A stretch of 64,000 nucleotides of DNA, taken from positions 62,001 through 126,000 of the forward strand of contig NZ_JAKWBE010000004.1 of NCBI RefSeq assembly GCF_022513565.1, written 5' to 3'. Both the position numbers and the translations under genes were made by a program. Under the pieces are notes generated by a model. That model saw nothing but the letters and a program-made list of their open reading frames with translations. It had not been told where the DNA came from and searched no databases. The stretch is from Streptomyces gilvus (GTDB lineage: Bacteria > Actinomycetota > Actinomycetes > Streptomycetales > Streptomycetaceae). Position 1 is the stretch's first letter. Each line of letters starts with the position of its first letter. Of the stretch, positions 36,217 through 45,100 are shown in pieces.

Positions 36217-37629
36217 ATGGACACCGACTCCAACGCCGTCCATTACGTCTTCCTGGGCACGGCCGCCTGCTTCGTGCTCGGCCTGCACCTGATGAACCAC
36301 CCGCGCACCGCCCGCCGGGGCAACACCATCTCCGCGAGCGCGATGGCCGTCGCGATCGCCGCCACCGTCTGGCTGGTGATCCACCAGAGCACGATCACCA
36401 CCACCGGCTGGCTCGTCCTGGCCTCCGGCGGCCTGGTCGGCGCCGCTCTCGGGCTGTACGCGGCCCGCGAGGTCAAGATGACCGCCATGCCCCAACTGGT
36501 CAGCCTCTTCAACGCCGTCGGCGGTGGGGCGGCCGCGCTCATCGCGGTCAACGACCTGCTGCAGGCCGAGAACCCGGCCGGGCTCGGCGCACGCGTCTCC
36601 CTGCCGGGCGCCCTGGACATCGTCATCGGCGCGGTCACCTTCTCCGGCTCGCTGATCGCGGCCGCGAAGCTGCAGGGCGTCGTCTCCGGGGCGCCGGTCG
36701 TCTTTCCCGGGGCCCGGCTGCTGAACGTGCTGCTGCCGGCCGCCTTCGTGGCCGGCGCGGTCTGGCTGGTGCTGTCACCGGACTCCCGTACGGCGCTGTA
36801 CGGGCTGGTGGCCGTGGCGCTGCTGTTCGGCGTGACCATGGTGCTGCCGATCGGCGGGGCCGACATGCCGGTCGTCATCGCCCTGCTGAACGCCTTCACC
36901 GGGTCCGCGGTCGCGATGGCCGGCTTCGTCCTGAACGAGACCGCGCTGATCATCGCGGGCATGCTCGTCAGCTCCTCGGGCGGCATCCTGACCAAGCTGA
37001 TGGCCGACGCCATGAACCGCTCCATCGCCAACATCGTCGTCGGCGGCTTCGGCACCGGCGACGCCGCCCCGGCGGTGACGGCGGGCGGGGCGGCCCAGGT
37101 GCGGCCCGTCTCCGGCGACGACGTGGCGATCCAACTGGCCTACGCCAGGAAGGTCGTCTTCGTCCCCGGCTACGGCCTCGCCGCCGCCCAGGCCCAGCAC
37201 GAACTCGGCGACCTGGCCAAGCTGCTGGCCGATCACGGCATCGACGTCAGCTACGCCGTCCACCCGGTCGCGGGCCGGATGCCGGGGCACATGAACGTGC
37301 TGCTGGCCGAGGCCAACGTGCCCTACACCCAGCTGAAGGAGATGGACGACGTCAACCCCGAGTTCCCGCAGGCCGACGTCGCCCTCGTGATCGGTGCCAA
37401 CGACGTCACCAACCCGATCGCCCGCCGCCCCGGCAACGCGATCTCGGGCATGCCGATCCTGGACGTCGACAAGGCCAAGAGCGTGGTCGTCATCAAGCGC
37501 TCGATGGGCCACGGCTACGCGGGCATCGACAACGAGCTCTACACCGACCCCAAGACGGGGATGTTCTTCACCGACGCGAAGAAGGGACTGGCCGAACTGA
37601 AGGCGGCCGTGGGGGAGTTCGTCAGCTGA
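36217..37629 (+). CDS. pntB: NAD(P) transhydrogenase beta subunit
   Basis: 470 residues from ATG 36217; GGAGG lies ten bases ahead, whereas an in-frame GTG at 36208 is only one base away from it. The first 270 residues hold about nine membrane helices (AVHYVFLGTAACFVLGLHLM onward). The C-terminal dIII domain binds NADP(H): VFVPGYGLAAAQAQHEL, YAVHPVAGRMPGHMNVLLAEA, VALVIGANDVTNP and KRSMGHGYAGIDNELY. Last gene of the operon, followed by a perfect inverted repeat. Confidence 0.95.
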   Translation: MDTDSNAVHYVFLGTAACFVLGLHLMNHPRTARRGNTISASAMAVAIAATVWLVIHQSTITTTGWLVLASGGLVGAALGLYAAREVKMTAMPQLVSLFNAVGGGAAALIAVNDLLQAENPAGLGARVSLPGALDIVIGAVTFSGSLIAAAKLQGVVSGAPVVFPGARLLNVLLPAAFVAGAVWLVLSPDSRTALYGLVAVALLFGVTMVLPIGGADMPVVIALLNAFTGSAVAMAGFVLNETALIIAGMLVSSSGGILTKLMADAMNRSIANIVVGGFGTGDAAPAVTAGGAAQVRPVSGDDVAIQLAYARKVVFVPGYGLAAAQAQHELGDLAKLLADHGIDVSYAVHPVAGRMPGHMNVLLAEANVPYTQLKEMDDVNPEFPQADVALVIGANDVTNPIARRPGNAISGMPILDVDKAKSVVVIKRSMGHGYAGIDNELYTDPKTGMFFTDAKKGLAELKAAVGEFVS

Positions 37630-37670
37630 CGCCCGGCACATGAGTGGGCCTCCGCCGATCTTGGGTTCTA

Positions 37671-37715
37671 ACGGTCCTCGCAACACCCGCGATCTGTGGG
37701 AGTTGCGAGGACCGT
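37671..37715. repeat. perfect 14-bp inverted repeat at a recombination junction
   Basis: ACGGTCCTCGCAAC and its exact reverse complement flank 17 bases (left arm 37671-37684, right arm 37702-37715). It follows pntB by 41 bases and abuts the broken 3' end of the oxidoreductase remnant on the other strand. It could serve as a terminator, or be the end or footprint of a small mobile element. Confidence 0.72.
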
Positions 37716-37724
37716 GGGCGTTGA

Positions 37725-37887
37725 GCGTGATGATCTTGCCGGGGCCCAGCTTGGTGATCGCGTTGTCGGGGCAGACGCCGTAGCAGTTGTCGCACTCGAA
37801 GCAGTCGCCGCAGGACATGCAGCGGCGGGCCCCGAATGGCGGTGTTGCCGCCGCCGTACACCGCGACCCGCCGCCCGAGCGCCCCGC
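37725..37887 (-). pseudogene. remnant of an FAD/iron-sulfur pyridine-nucleotide oxidoreductase
   Basis: Two short pieces of one protein family are fused. LGRRVAVYGGGNTA is the NAD(P)-binding loop of a GltD-like flavoprotein; at once, in another frame, follows ARRCMSCGDCFECDNCYG with VCPDNAITKLGPGK, the start of its C-terminal 4Fe-4S domain. In intact relatives roughly 250 residues separate these pieces and a second cysteine motif follows. So there is an internal deletion with a frame change and a lost 3' end, at the inverted repeat. It cannot be functional. Confidence 0.8.
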
Positions 37888-37931
37888 CCGACGGTGACGG
37901 AGGAACCCGTACCCCGGTGGGCTCCCTGACG

Positions 37932-37946
37932 GGGACCGATCGGCCC
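37932..37946. promoter_or_regulatory. OsdR/DevR-like box, GGGACCGATCGGCCC
   Basis: 93 bases before the cyclic-nucleotide-binding gene start, 45 bases from the divergent oxidoreductase remnant. It could once have served both. Confidence 0.62.
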
Positions 37947-38039
37947 ATGCGATCTCTCCGTCCTTGACCGAGCCTGGTAGGAGGCGGCGTCGCCCCGTGG
38001 CGACCGCCGCACCGGCCCGGCGCAGGAGGAGGCGCAGCC

Positions 38040-38501
38040 ATGCCACCGCGACCACACCCCGCTCCGCCCGGAAACTCCCCGCCGTGTACCGGGGCGGACT
38101 GATGAGCCTGGCGCACGAGGTGCGCTACCCGGCGGACACCCGTCTGTTCGGTGAGGGCGGGCGCGCGGACCACTTCTGGATCATCGATACCGGCACCGTG
38201 GCCCTCGACATGCGGCTGCCCGGACGCCAGGCCGCCGTGGTCGAGACCCTGGGCGCCGGGGAACTCCTCGGCTGCTCCTGGCTGTACCGGCCGTACACCT
38301 GGCGGTTCGGCGCCCGGACGACCGGGCCCGTGTGCGCGCACGAGTCCGACGCCGAGCCTCCGGCGGATGTGCGAGGCCGATCCGGGCATGGGGCTCTCGA
38401 TCGCCCTGTGGGTCGGCGAGTCGGTGGTGCGCCGGCTCGGTGCGGCCCGCACCCGCCTGCTCGACCTGTACGCCCCCTACGGCAGCGCAGCCCGGGGCTG
38501 A
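38040..38501 (+). pseudogene. cyclic-nucleotide-binding domain protein with two frameshifts
   Basis: ATG 38040 has an excellent ribosome site (AGGAGGAGG), but that frame stops at 38100. The homologous reading (LPAVYRGGLMSLAHEVRYPA, RLFGEGGRADHFWIIDTGTVAL, VETLGAGELLGCSWLYRPY) runs in a second frame from about 38070. Near 38350 it returns to the first frame (LRRMCEADPGMGLSIALWVG, TRLLDLYAPYGSAARG). The domain is a cNMP-binding beta barrel without an HTH. Two opposite shifts suggest real decay or two sequencing errors. Intact versions are single-domain stress proteins of unknown partner. Confidence 0.78.
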
Positions 38502-38519
38502 GCCGTGCGGTCCCGGGAC

Positions 38520-38534
38520 ATGACCACTCGGCCC
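38520..38534. promoter_or_regulatory. candidate OsdR/DevR-like half-box, ATGACCACTCGGCCC
   Basis: The right half CGGCCC is intact and the left is degenerate. It lies 80 bases before the Rv1733c-like gene. Another half-site, CTGGTCGGCCCC, is at 38545-38556. Confidence 0.42.
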
Positions 38535-38614
38535 GCGACGCTGCCTGGTCGGCCCCTGCTGACCGCGCCCCGGCCGTGAGACGTTCGAGTTGAGAGGCAA
38601 GGGGGTGTCGGCAG

Positions 38615-39214
38615 ATGGCGCGCACGCGTTCCACCCGGGTGAAGAAGGTGCGGTTCTGGCGCTGGCGGCACAATCCGCTGCGCCGCCCCAGCGACACCGC
38701 CGAAGCATGGATCGTCCTGACCACGTGGATCCTCGCGATCGCCGGTGGCGTGTTCGCCGGCCAGGCCGCCGACGCGGCCATGCAGGACAGTCTCGCGGCG
38801 CGACGAGCGAGCCTGTCCAGCGTGTCGGCGGTGCTCACCGCGGACGCCGACAGGACGCCCCCCGTGACGACCGGAGACAGCAGTGACGGGGCGGTCTGGG
38901 CGAAGGTGCGCTGGACGGCCGCCGATGGCTCCACCCACACGGGCCTGACCAGGGTCGAGCCGAGCAGCAAGGCGGGATCCACGGTCAGCGTGTGGATCGA
39001 CCACCGGGGCGAGCTGGTCTCCAGCCCGCCCGGCGCCACGGAGGCGCGTCTGCAGTCCGAACTGGCCGGTGTCCTCGTGGCGTTCGGCGCCGGTGGCACG
39101 GTCGTGGGCTGCGGCTGGGTGGTACGGCTCCGGCTCGACCGGCGCCGGCTGCGCGACTGGGAGACCGAGTGGGCCCAGGTCGACCCCCAGTGGCGCAAGA
39201 AGATGAACGGCTGA
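38615..39214 (+). CDS. Rv1733c-like two-helix membrane protein
   Basis: 199 residues from ATG 38615. The signature WRHNPLRRPSDTAEAW and the first helix (IVLTTWILAIAGGVFAGQAA) match the paralogue at 22608-23192, as does the central KVRWTAADGSTHTG. The second helix (GVLVAFGAGGTVVGCGWVV) and basic tail follow. The two copies share layout but have diverged strongly outside the N-terminus, so the duplication is not recent. Convergent with trkA, ending 21 bases away. Confidence 0.83.
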   Translation: MARTRSTRVKKVRFWRWRHNPLRRPSDTAEAWIVLTTWILAIAGGVFAGQAADAAMQDSLAARRASLSSVSAVLTADADRTPPVTTGDSSDGAVWAKVRWTAADGSTHTGLTRVEPSSKAGSTVSVWIDHRGELVSSPPGATEARLQSELAGVLVAFGAGGTVVGCGWVVRLRLDRRRLRDWETEWAQVDPQWRKKMNG

Positions 39215-39235
39215 CACCGCCGGCAGAGCCGCCTC

Positions 39236-39892
39236 TCACTGGAAGACGGCGTGGACCTCGCCCTCGGTGGCGGTGTGGGACAGCACGAGGATCTCGTCCC
39301 CCTCCCGCAGCTCCAGGTCCGGCGCGGGAGTCATCGGATCCCCGCCCCGGACCACGGCCGCCACCACGATGCCCGGCGGGACGGCCAGTTCCCCGAGGAC
39401 GCTTCCGGCGGCGCGGGAGCGCGGACCGATCGTCGTCTCGATCACGTTCACCCCCGCCTTGCTCAGCCGCAGCAGCGCCACCGTGTCGCTGGCGCTGGTG
39501 GCCTCCTCGACGAGAGAGACCAGGGGCGCGGCGGCCGGTACGGCCGTGTCGACGCCCCAGTGCTGGGTGAAGAGCCAGGCGTTGTCGTCGTCGTTGACGC
39601 GGGCGATGACCCGGGGCACCTTGAACTGGCGCTTGGCGAGCAGGCTGACCACCAGATTGTCCTCGTCCTCGCCGGTGGTGGCGACGACCAGGTCGGCCGC
39701 GTGCGCGCCCGCGTCCTCCAGCACGCGCGGTTCGCACGCGTCACCGGTGCGCACCTCGGCGGGGAGCCCGTCCTGGAGCGCGGCGACCCGGTCGTCGTCC
39801 TGGTCCAGGAGCGTGACCTGGTTCCCGGTGCCGCCCAGCACCTGGGCGATCTGGGTGCCGAGGCGTCCGGCCCCGGCGATGATGACCTTCAT
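39236..39892 (-). CDS. TrkA family potassium-channel regulatory protein
   Basis: 218 residues from ATG 39892. The N-terminal RCK domain binds NAD(H) (VIIAGAGRLGTQIAQVLGG; VTLLDQDDDRV) and the C-terminal TrkA-C domain ends LELREGDEILVLSHTATEG. It overlaps the upstream trkA by four bases. Two adjacent single-RCK proteins probably form a hetero-oligomeric gating ring, but no Trk/Ktr membrane subunit is encoded in the window. Confidence 0.9.
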   Translation of the reverse strand: MKVIIAGAGRLGTQIAQVLGGTGNQVTLLDQDDDRVAALQDGLPAEVRTGDACEPRVLEDAGAHAADLVVATTGEDEDNLVVSLLAKRQFKVPRVIARVNDDDNAWLFTQHWGVDTAVPAAAPLVSLVEEATSASDTVALLRLSKAGVNVIETTIGPRSRAAGSVLGELAVPPGIVVAAVVRGGDPMTPAPDLELREGDEILVLSHTATEGEVHAVFQ

Positions 39893-40548
39893 GTGCCGAG
39901 CTCCTTGTCGAGGAAGCCGCGCAGCCGGCCCAGGGCGTCGGCCGCGACGGCGAACGTGACCAGGTCGTCCGCCTCCGCCGGGGTGTGCGGGGCGGGCAGG
40001 AACGACCGTCCGCCACGGGTCACCTCGACGACCCTGATCTCGCCGTCGACCTCCAGGTCGCCCATGGCGCGGCCGGTGAGGTAGGCGGGCAGCCGGGACC
40101 GCAGCAGCATGGTCTCCCCGTTGCCGAAGTCCAGCTCCGGGGTGAGATGGCGGTGCAGCAGCATCTGATGGAGCTGGTGCACGGTCCAGCGCACGCTGGC
40201 GATCGTCGGGATACCCAGGTCGCGGTAGATGTCCGCGCGCCGCGGATCGTAGATGCGGGCCAGCACGATCGGCACCTGGTACGTCTCCTTCGCCGTGCGG
40301 GCGCTGACGATGTTGGTGTTGTCGCCGGAGGTGACGGCGACGAACGCGTCGGCCAGTTCGATGCCGGCCGACTCCAGCAGCGCGCGGTTGAAGCCGTTGC
40401 CGTGCAGGACCCGGCCGGTGAAGCCCGCGGGCAGCAGCCGCCGGGTTCGCGGGTCGCGGTCGATGACGCGCACGTCGTGGCCCTCGTTGACCAGTTGGAC
40501 GGCGAGCGCGGAACCGACCCGGCCGCAACCCACCACGATGACCCTCAT
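39889..40548 (-). CDS. TrkA family potassium-channel regulatory protein
   Basis: 219 residues from ATG 40548. RCK motif VIVVGCGRVGSALAVQLV, then VRVIDRDPRTRRLL and GNGFNRALLESAGIELADAFVAV; the C-terminal TrkA-C part is divergent (EIRVVEVTRGGRSFLPAPH). Start overlaps the end of the P-type ATPase gene and its end overlaps the second trkA, so ATPase-trkA-trkA is a tightly coupled ion-transport operon. Confidence 0.9.
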   Translation of the reverse strand: MRVIVVGCGRVGSALAVQLVNEGHDVRVIDRDPRTRRLLPAGFTGRVLHGNGFNRALLESAGIELADAFVAVTSGDNTNIVSARTAKETYQVPIVLARIYDPRRADIYRDLGIPTIASVRWTVHQLHQMLLHRHLTPELDFGNGETMLLRSRLPAYLTGRAMGDLEVDGEIRVVEVTRGGRSFLPAPHTPAEADDLVTFAVAADALGRLRGFLDKELGT

Positions 40549-43430
40549 CGCGCGGTCTCCTTTCCTGTCGGGGCTTGTGCCGGGACGCCTTTCGGGGCGG
40601 GGACGGCCCTGCGGCGCACCCACCACTTGCGGGCCTCCTCCGCGCCCAGCAGCAGCAAGCCGAAGGCGACGAGGACGGCCCAGTCGGCGGCGGCCAGGGG
40701 CGCCGTGTGGAACACGTCCTGCAGCAGGGGCACGTAACTGATCGCGGCCATCAGGCCGATGCCGAAGCAGCCGGCCGCGATCAGCCGTGGGTTGGAGAAC
40801 AGCCCCACGCTGAAGACGCTCTGCCGGTCCGTCCGCACGGCCAGGGCGTTGAAGAACTGGCTCACCACGATCGCGGCCTGGGTGAGGGTGATCGCCTTGC
40901 GGTAGGCGGGGTCGGCACTGGTGAAGTCCGCGTAGGGGATGCCCGAGGCGTGGATCTGCCAGAAGAAGACCGTGCACACGCCGACGGACTGCACCGCGCC
41001 CAGGAACAGGAACCGGCGCACCAGTTCGGCGGAGAACAGCCGCTCGCGGCGGGAGCGGGGCGGACGGTCCATGGTGTCGGGTTCGGGCGGTTCCGCGCCC
41101 AGGGCAAGCGCGGGCAGCACGTCCGAGCCCAGGTCGATGGCGAGGATCTGCACGGCGGTGAGCGGGACCAGCGGGAAGCCGGCGAAGGCCGCGGCGAGGA
41201 TCGGGGCCAGCTCGGCGATGTTGTGGCTGAAGAGATAGGCGAGGAACTTGCGGATGTTGCGGTAGACCGACCGCCCCAGTTCCACTGCCGCCGTGATCGA
41301 GGCGAACGAGTCGTCCAGCAGCACCATCTCGGAGGCCTCGCGGGCGACGTCGGTGCCGGTGGCACCCATGGAGACGCCGATGTCGGCGTGCTTGAGCGCG
41401 GGGGCGTCGTTGGCTCCGTCCCCGGTGACGGCCACCACCTCGCCGCGCGCCTGCAGCGCCGCCACCACGCGCATCTTGTGCTCGGGGCTGACCCGGCACA
41501 GCAGCAGCTGGCCCTCCTGAGCGAGCAGCGCGTCCAGCGCTGCCCCGTCCATGCTGTCCAGTCGGGCGCCGGTCACCACGGTGGGAGAGGGGTCGGTGAC
41601 GATGCCGACGCGGCGGGCGATCGCCTCGGCGGTCAGCGGATGGTCCCCGGTCACCATGACGATCCGGATGCCGGCCCGACGGCAGGCCCGCACCGCCTCG
41701 GCGACCTCGGGCCTGGGCGGGTCGAGCATGCCGATCAGCCCCAGGAAGGTCAGACCGGTTTCGGCCTCCTCCGCAGTGCGCGGCGCCTCGCCGACCGGGC
41801 GGACGGCCACGCCCAGAACGCGCAGTCCTTTCCCGGCCATGGTGTCGTTGGCGCCGCCGACGGTGTCCCGCAGCTCCACGGTGAGGTCCCGTTCCGACCC
41901 GTCCACCCGCATCCGGGTGCACCGGGCGAGCAGCTCCTGCGGTGCGCCCTTGACGCACAGGACGTCACCCTCGGGGGGCCGGTGGACGGTGCTCATCAGC
42001 TTGCGGACCGGGTCGAAGGGGAACTCGCCGATCCGTGGTGCCGCATCCTTCTCCGCGCCAGGGTGCAGGCCGGCCTTGGCCGCCGCGACGAGGATCGCGC
42101 CCTCGGTGGTGTCGCCGAGCACCCGCCAGCCCTCGGAACCCGACGGCGGCACGAGCCGGGCGTCCGTGCACAGCACGGCACCGCGCAGCAGCTCGCTCAG
42201 CTCCTTCGCGCCGGACACCTCGCCCACCGGGGCGTACCCCACGCCGGACACCTCGTGCCACGCCCCACCGCTCCAGATCCGGGTGACCGTCATCTCGGCC
42301 TGGGTGAGGGTGCCGGTCTTGTCGGTGCACACGACGGTGGTCGAACCCAGCGCCTCCACCGCCAGCAGGCGCTTGACCAGCGCCTGGCGGCGGGCCATCC
42401 GCCGTACACCGATGGCCAGCGACACCGACAGGGTCGCGGGGAGCCCCTCGGGCACCATCGCGACCATCACCCCGAGCGCGAACACGAAGGCCGACACCAG
42501 CGGCTGGCCCGTCTGCAGACGCAGCGCGAACATGCCGGCGCCGATCACCACGGCCAGCGCCGCCACCCGCCGCGCCATGACGGCGACCTCGCGCTGCAGG
42601 GGGGTCTTCTGCCGCGGGGCCTGGTCGGTGAGCCGGAAGATCCTGCCGAACTCGGTGCGCGCGCCGGTGGCGTACACGACGGCCTTGCCGGAGCCGGAGA
42701 CCACCGTGGTGCCCATGAAGACACAGTTGCGTGAATCCAGCGCGGTCTCCGAGGCGGTCGGTTCGCCGACCCGGGCGACGGCCGCGCTCTCCCCGGTCAG
42801 CGGCGCGTTGTTCACGGACAGGCCGTGGGCCTCAACCACCCGGCTGTCCGCCGACACCGCGTCCCCCGCCTCAAGGACGACGACGTCTCCGGGCACGAGC
42901 GCGCCGGACGGCAGCTCCAGACGCTCCCCGTCCCGCAGCACCCGGCAGGTGTGCGGCACCATGGCCTGCAAGGTCTCGGCGGTGCGCTCGGCCGAGTACT
43001 CCTGCACGAACCCGATCACCGCGTTGAGCACGACGACGCCCAGGATCGCGAAGGCCAGCTGCAGGTTCCCGACATCGCGCGGGTCCTGCAGGGCGTAGGC
43101 GAGGAACGTCAGCGCGGACGCCGCGATCAGGACGAGCGCGAACAGGTCGGTGAACTGCGCCAGGAAGCGCCGCCACACGCCTTTGCGGCGCGGACGCGGC
43201 AGCTCGTTGGGCCCGTAGCGCTCGCGCAGCCCGCTCGCCCCACCGTCGGACAGTCCGCGCGGTGAGGTGGCGAAGGCGGTGAACACCTCGTCGGGGCGCA
43301 GCCGTTGCACGGGCGGCGTCGGCTCGGCGGACGGCGTGATCGCCGGCCCCGCGGCGCGGTCGGCCGGAGCATGCGCGGCGAGATGACTCGGCACCGGACC
43401 CCCAGAAGGTGGGACGACTCTGCCCTCCAC
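40545..43430 (-). CDS. P-type cation ATPase (CtpF/PacL type)
   Basis: 961 residues. An N-terminal cation-ATPase domain (VFTAFATSPRGLSDGGASGLRE) precedes four helices' worth of core, the actuator motif TGES, the phosphorylation site DKTGTLT (about residue 370), KGAP, GDHPLTAEAIARR, TGDGANDAPALKHADIG and a six-helix C-terminal domain. This is the P2-type used for calcium or magnesium. CtpF of M. tuberculosis, in the DosR regulon, is the closest functional parallel. GTG 43430 is the longest start; GTG 43394, behind GGGGG, is also possible. It heads an operon with two trkA genes. Confidence 0.92.
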   Translation of the reverse strand: MEGRVVPPSGGPVPSHLAAHAPADRAAGPAITPSAEPTPPVQRLRPDEVFTAFATSPRGLSDGGASGLRERYGPNELPRPRRKGVWRRFLAQFTDLFALVLIAASALTFLAYALQDPRDVGNLQLAFAILGVVVLNAVIGFVQEYSAERTAETLQAMVPHTCRVLRDGERLELPSGALVPGDVVVLEAGDAVSADSRVVEAHGLSVNNAPLTGESAAVARVGEPTASETALDSRNCVFMGTTVVSGSGKAVVYATGARTEFGRIFRLTDQAPRQKTPLQREVAVMARRVAALAVVIGAGMFALRLQTGQPLVSAFVFALGVMVAMVPEGLPATLSVSLAIGVRRMARRQALVKRLLAVEALGSTTVVCTDKTGTLTQAEMTVTRIWSGGAWHEVSGVGYAPVGEVSGAKELSELLRGAVLCTDARLVPPSGSEGWRVLGDTTEGAILVAAAKAGLHPGAEKDAAPRIGEFPFDPVRKLMSTVHRPPEGDVLCVKGAPQELLARCTRMRVDGSERDLTVELRDTVGGANDTMAGKGLRVLGVAVRPVGEAPRTAEEAETGLTFLGLIGMLDPPRPEVAEAVRACRRAGIRIVMVTGDHPLTAEAIARRVGIVTDPSPTVVTGARLDSMDGAALDALLAQEGQLLLCRVSPEHKMRVVAALQARGEVVAVTGDGANDAPALKHADIGVSMGATGTDVAREASEMVLLDDSFASITAAVELGRSVYRNIRKFLAYLFSHNIAELAPILAAAFAGFPLVPLTAVQILAIDLGSDVLPALALGAEPPEPDTMDRPPRSRRERLFSAELVRRFLFLGAVQSVGVCTVFFWQIHASGIPYADFTSADPAYRKAITLTQAAIVVSQFFNALAVRTDRQSVFSVGLFSNPRLIAAGCFGIGLMAAISYVPLLQDVFHTAPLAAADWAVLVAFGLLLLGAEEARKWWVRRRAVPAPKGVPAQAPTGKETAR

Positions 43431-43458
43431 CCTTTGCCCCGGCAGCCGCAGCCGCCAT

Positions 43459-43473
43459 GGGCCACCCGGACCC
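43459..43473. promoter_or_regulatory. candidate OsdR/DevR-like box before the ATPase operon
   Basis: Read on the minus strand it is GGGTCCGGGTGGCCC. It is 28 bases before GTG 43430 and 64 before the alternative GTG 43394; the latter spacing matches other boxes. A weaker copy, TGGACCCTTCGCCCC, is at 43583-43597. Confidence 0.45.
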
Positions 43474-43704
43474 CATCACCGGGCGAACCCGCCCCTGTCC
43501 GGTCGACGTGGGGCATGACGAAACCCGCGAGGTGGGCTCCCTTCGCCTGCATGGTCAGGATCACGCGGTGGAGGTCGCCGTCTGGACCCTTCGCCCCTTC
43601 GGCCTCTCAGCCCGTCCGCCGACGGCGCCTGCCGACAGGGGCGGTGACTCCCTTGTCGGACGACCGCCGCGGACGCGCTCCCTCGCTCGCCCCGCAGGCT
43701 GCCT

Positions 43705-44172
43705 TCAGGTTATGAGGCCCTCGGCCTCCAACTCGATGCCGACCGAGGGCGGCCGGCGCAGGGTGTTGTGCACCGTACAGTGCGAGGCGACCGCCAGCAG
43801 GGCCGCGTGGCGCTGGGCGGAGAGCGCCGGTGGGGGAGTGATGACGACGCGCAGCGCATCGACGCGCGCGGGCGGATCGGCGGCCGTAGTGAACTCCGCG
43901 CGCACCCGCAGTCCGGCGCGGGGCAGCCCGTGCCGGAGAAGGTACCGGCCGGCGTAGAAGGCCACGCAGGTGGCCAGGGAGGCGGCGAACAACTCGACGG
44001 GGGTGGGGGCGACATCCGTGCCGCCGGCCGCGACGGGCTGGTCGACCAGCAGCCTGTGACCGCGCACGTCCACGTCGTACGCGTCGCCGTGGACGTGGGT
44101 GACCTCGAGCACGTGCACGTCAGGGGACGGCGTCTCCGGCGCCGTACCGGTGTCCGCTGCCGTGTGGGTCAT
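43705..44172 (-). CDS. OsmC family protein
   Basis: 155 residues. Two Cys in the family positions are present: ASLATCVAFYAGRYL on the central helix and VASHCTVHNTL near the C-terminus. GGTDVAPTPVELF is the conserved entry to that helix. OsmC proteins reduce organic hydroperoxides with the two Cys. It lies 56 bases after the CBS-BON gene in the same direction. Confidence 0.88.
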   Translation of the reverse strand: MTHTAADTGTAPETPSPDVHVLEVTHVHGDAYDVDVRGHRLLVDQPVAAGGTDVAPTPVELFAASLATCVAFYAGRYLLRHGLPRAGLRVRAEFTTAADPPARVDALRVVITPPPALSAQRHAALLAVASHCTVHNTLRRPPSVGIELEAEGLIT

Positions 44173-44228
44173 GGCCTGGCCTCCTGGTCGGGGTCGACTT
44201 CTGTCGATGTGCGGTGCCGGACGGCGAT

Positions 44229-45089
44229 TCAGACGGCGGTGAGGTGGTCCGCCACGTCGAGCACGTCCGGGATGTCCGCCACCGCATCGGTCAGCCGGGG
44301 GATGAGGTCGGTGGGCACCGGACCGGAGAGCGTGACGACGCCGTCGTGCACCTTTACGTCCACGCGCGTGGGGTCGATCCCCGACTGGTCCCGCAGGATG
44401 TGGGAGACGACCTCCTCACGGATCGCGGCGTCGTCCCGGACCAGGGCGTGCAGCAGTTCCCCACGGCTGACGACACCCACGAGCCGGCCCTTGTGGTCGG
44501 TCACGAACACCTGCCGGACGCGGGAACGGGCGGCGTCACGCGCGGCCTCGACGACCGGAGTCCTCGGATGCACGGTGAGGGCCGGCGCGGACATCAGCGT
44601 GGCGGCCGTGCCGCCCACGGTCCGCGGCCTGCGGCCGAGCAGTTTGCCGAGCGTGCCGGGCTTGTCGGAGGAGGCCTGTGTGGCGGCCCGGGCGAGCAGG
44701 TCGGACTCGGCGACCACGCCGACGACCCGGCCCGCCGCGTCCACCACGGGCACGGCGCCCAGCTGCTCGCGCGCCAGCATGCGCGCGATGTCCATGAACG
44801 GTGTGTCGAGGTCCACGCCGACCACCGTCCGCTGGGCGATATGGCTCACCTGGAGCTGCGTGGGGGAGGCCGGAGGCTCGGCGGTACGGCGGGTGCCGCT
44901 GCCCGCGGAGGGCTCGGCCGGTGCAGGTTCCGCCACGGCCTGCGCGTCGTGAGCCGCCATGGCATGCAGGTACCGCACCATCAGGTTCTGCCGGAACTCC
45001 TCGACCGGCTTCCGGGCGAGAGAGGGCACCGCGCGGCGGGCCTCCGCCGACGCCGCTCCGGCTTCCCGTGTCCTACGGTCGTCCAGCAC
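44229..45089 (-). CDS. CBS-CBS-BON domain protein
   Basis: 286 residues as drawn from GTG 45089, but only residues from about 80 on are clearly the family: VSHIAQRTVVGVDLDTPFMDIARML ... GAVPVVDAAGRVVGVV, LMSAPALTVHPRTPVVEAA ... RQVFVTDHKGRLVGVVSRGELL, then BON VDVKVHDGVVTLSGPV. The N-terminal 80 residues are low-complexity and the ribosome site (GCAGGG) is modest. The start lies 11 bases from the truncation point of the V-ATPase A gene, so promoter and perhaps N-terminus may have been altered by the same deletion. No island box is found upstream. Confidence 0.8.
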   Translation of the reverse strand: MLDDRRTREAGAASAEARRAVPSLARKPVEEFRQNLMVRYLHAMAAHDAQAVAEPAPAEPSAGSGTRRTAEPPASPTQLQVSHIAQRTVVGVDLDTPFMDIARMLAREQLGAVPVVDAAGRVVGVVAESDLLARAATQASSDKPGTLGKLLGRRPRTVGGTAATLMSAPALTVHPRTPVVEAARDAARSRVRQVFVTDHKGRLVGVVSRGELLHALVRDDAAIREEVVSHILRDQSGIDPTRVDVKVHDGVVTLSGPVPTDLIPRLTDAVADIPDVLDVADHLTAV

Positions 45090-45100
45090 GTACCGGCACC

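Noticed and set aside
36208..37629. GTG 36208 as the pntB start overlapping the pntAB stop
   Set aside because: The ribosome site GGAGG lies one base from it, while ATG 36217 has normal spacing.
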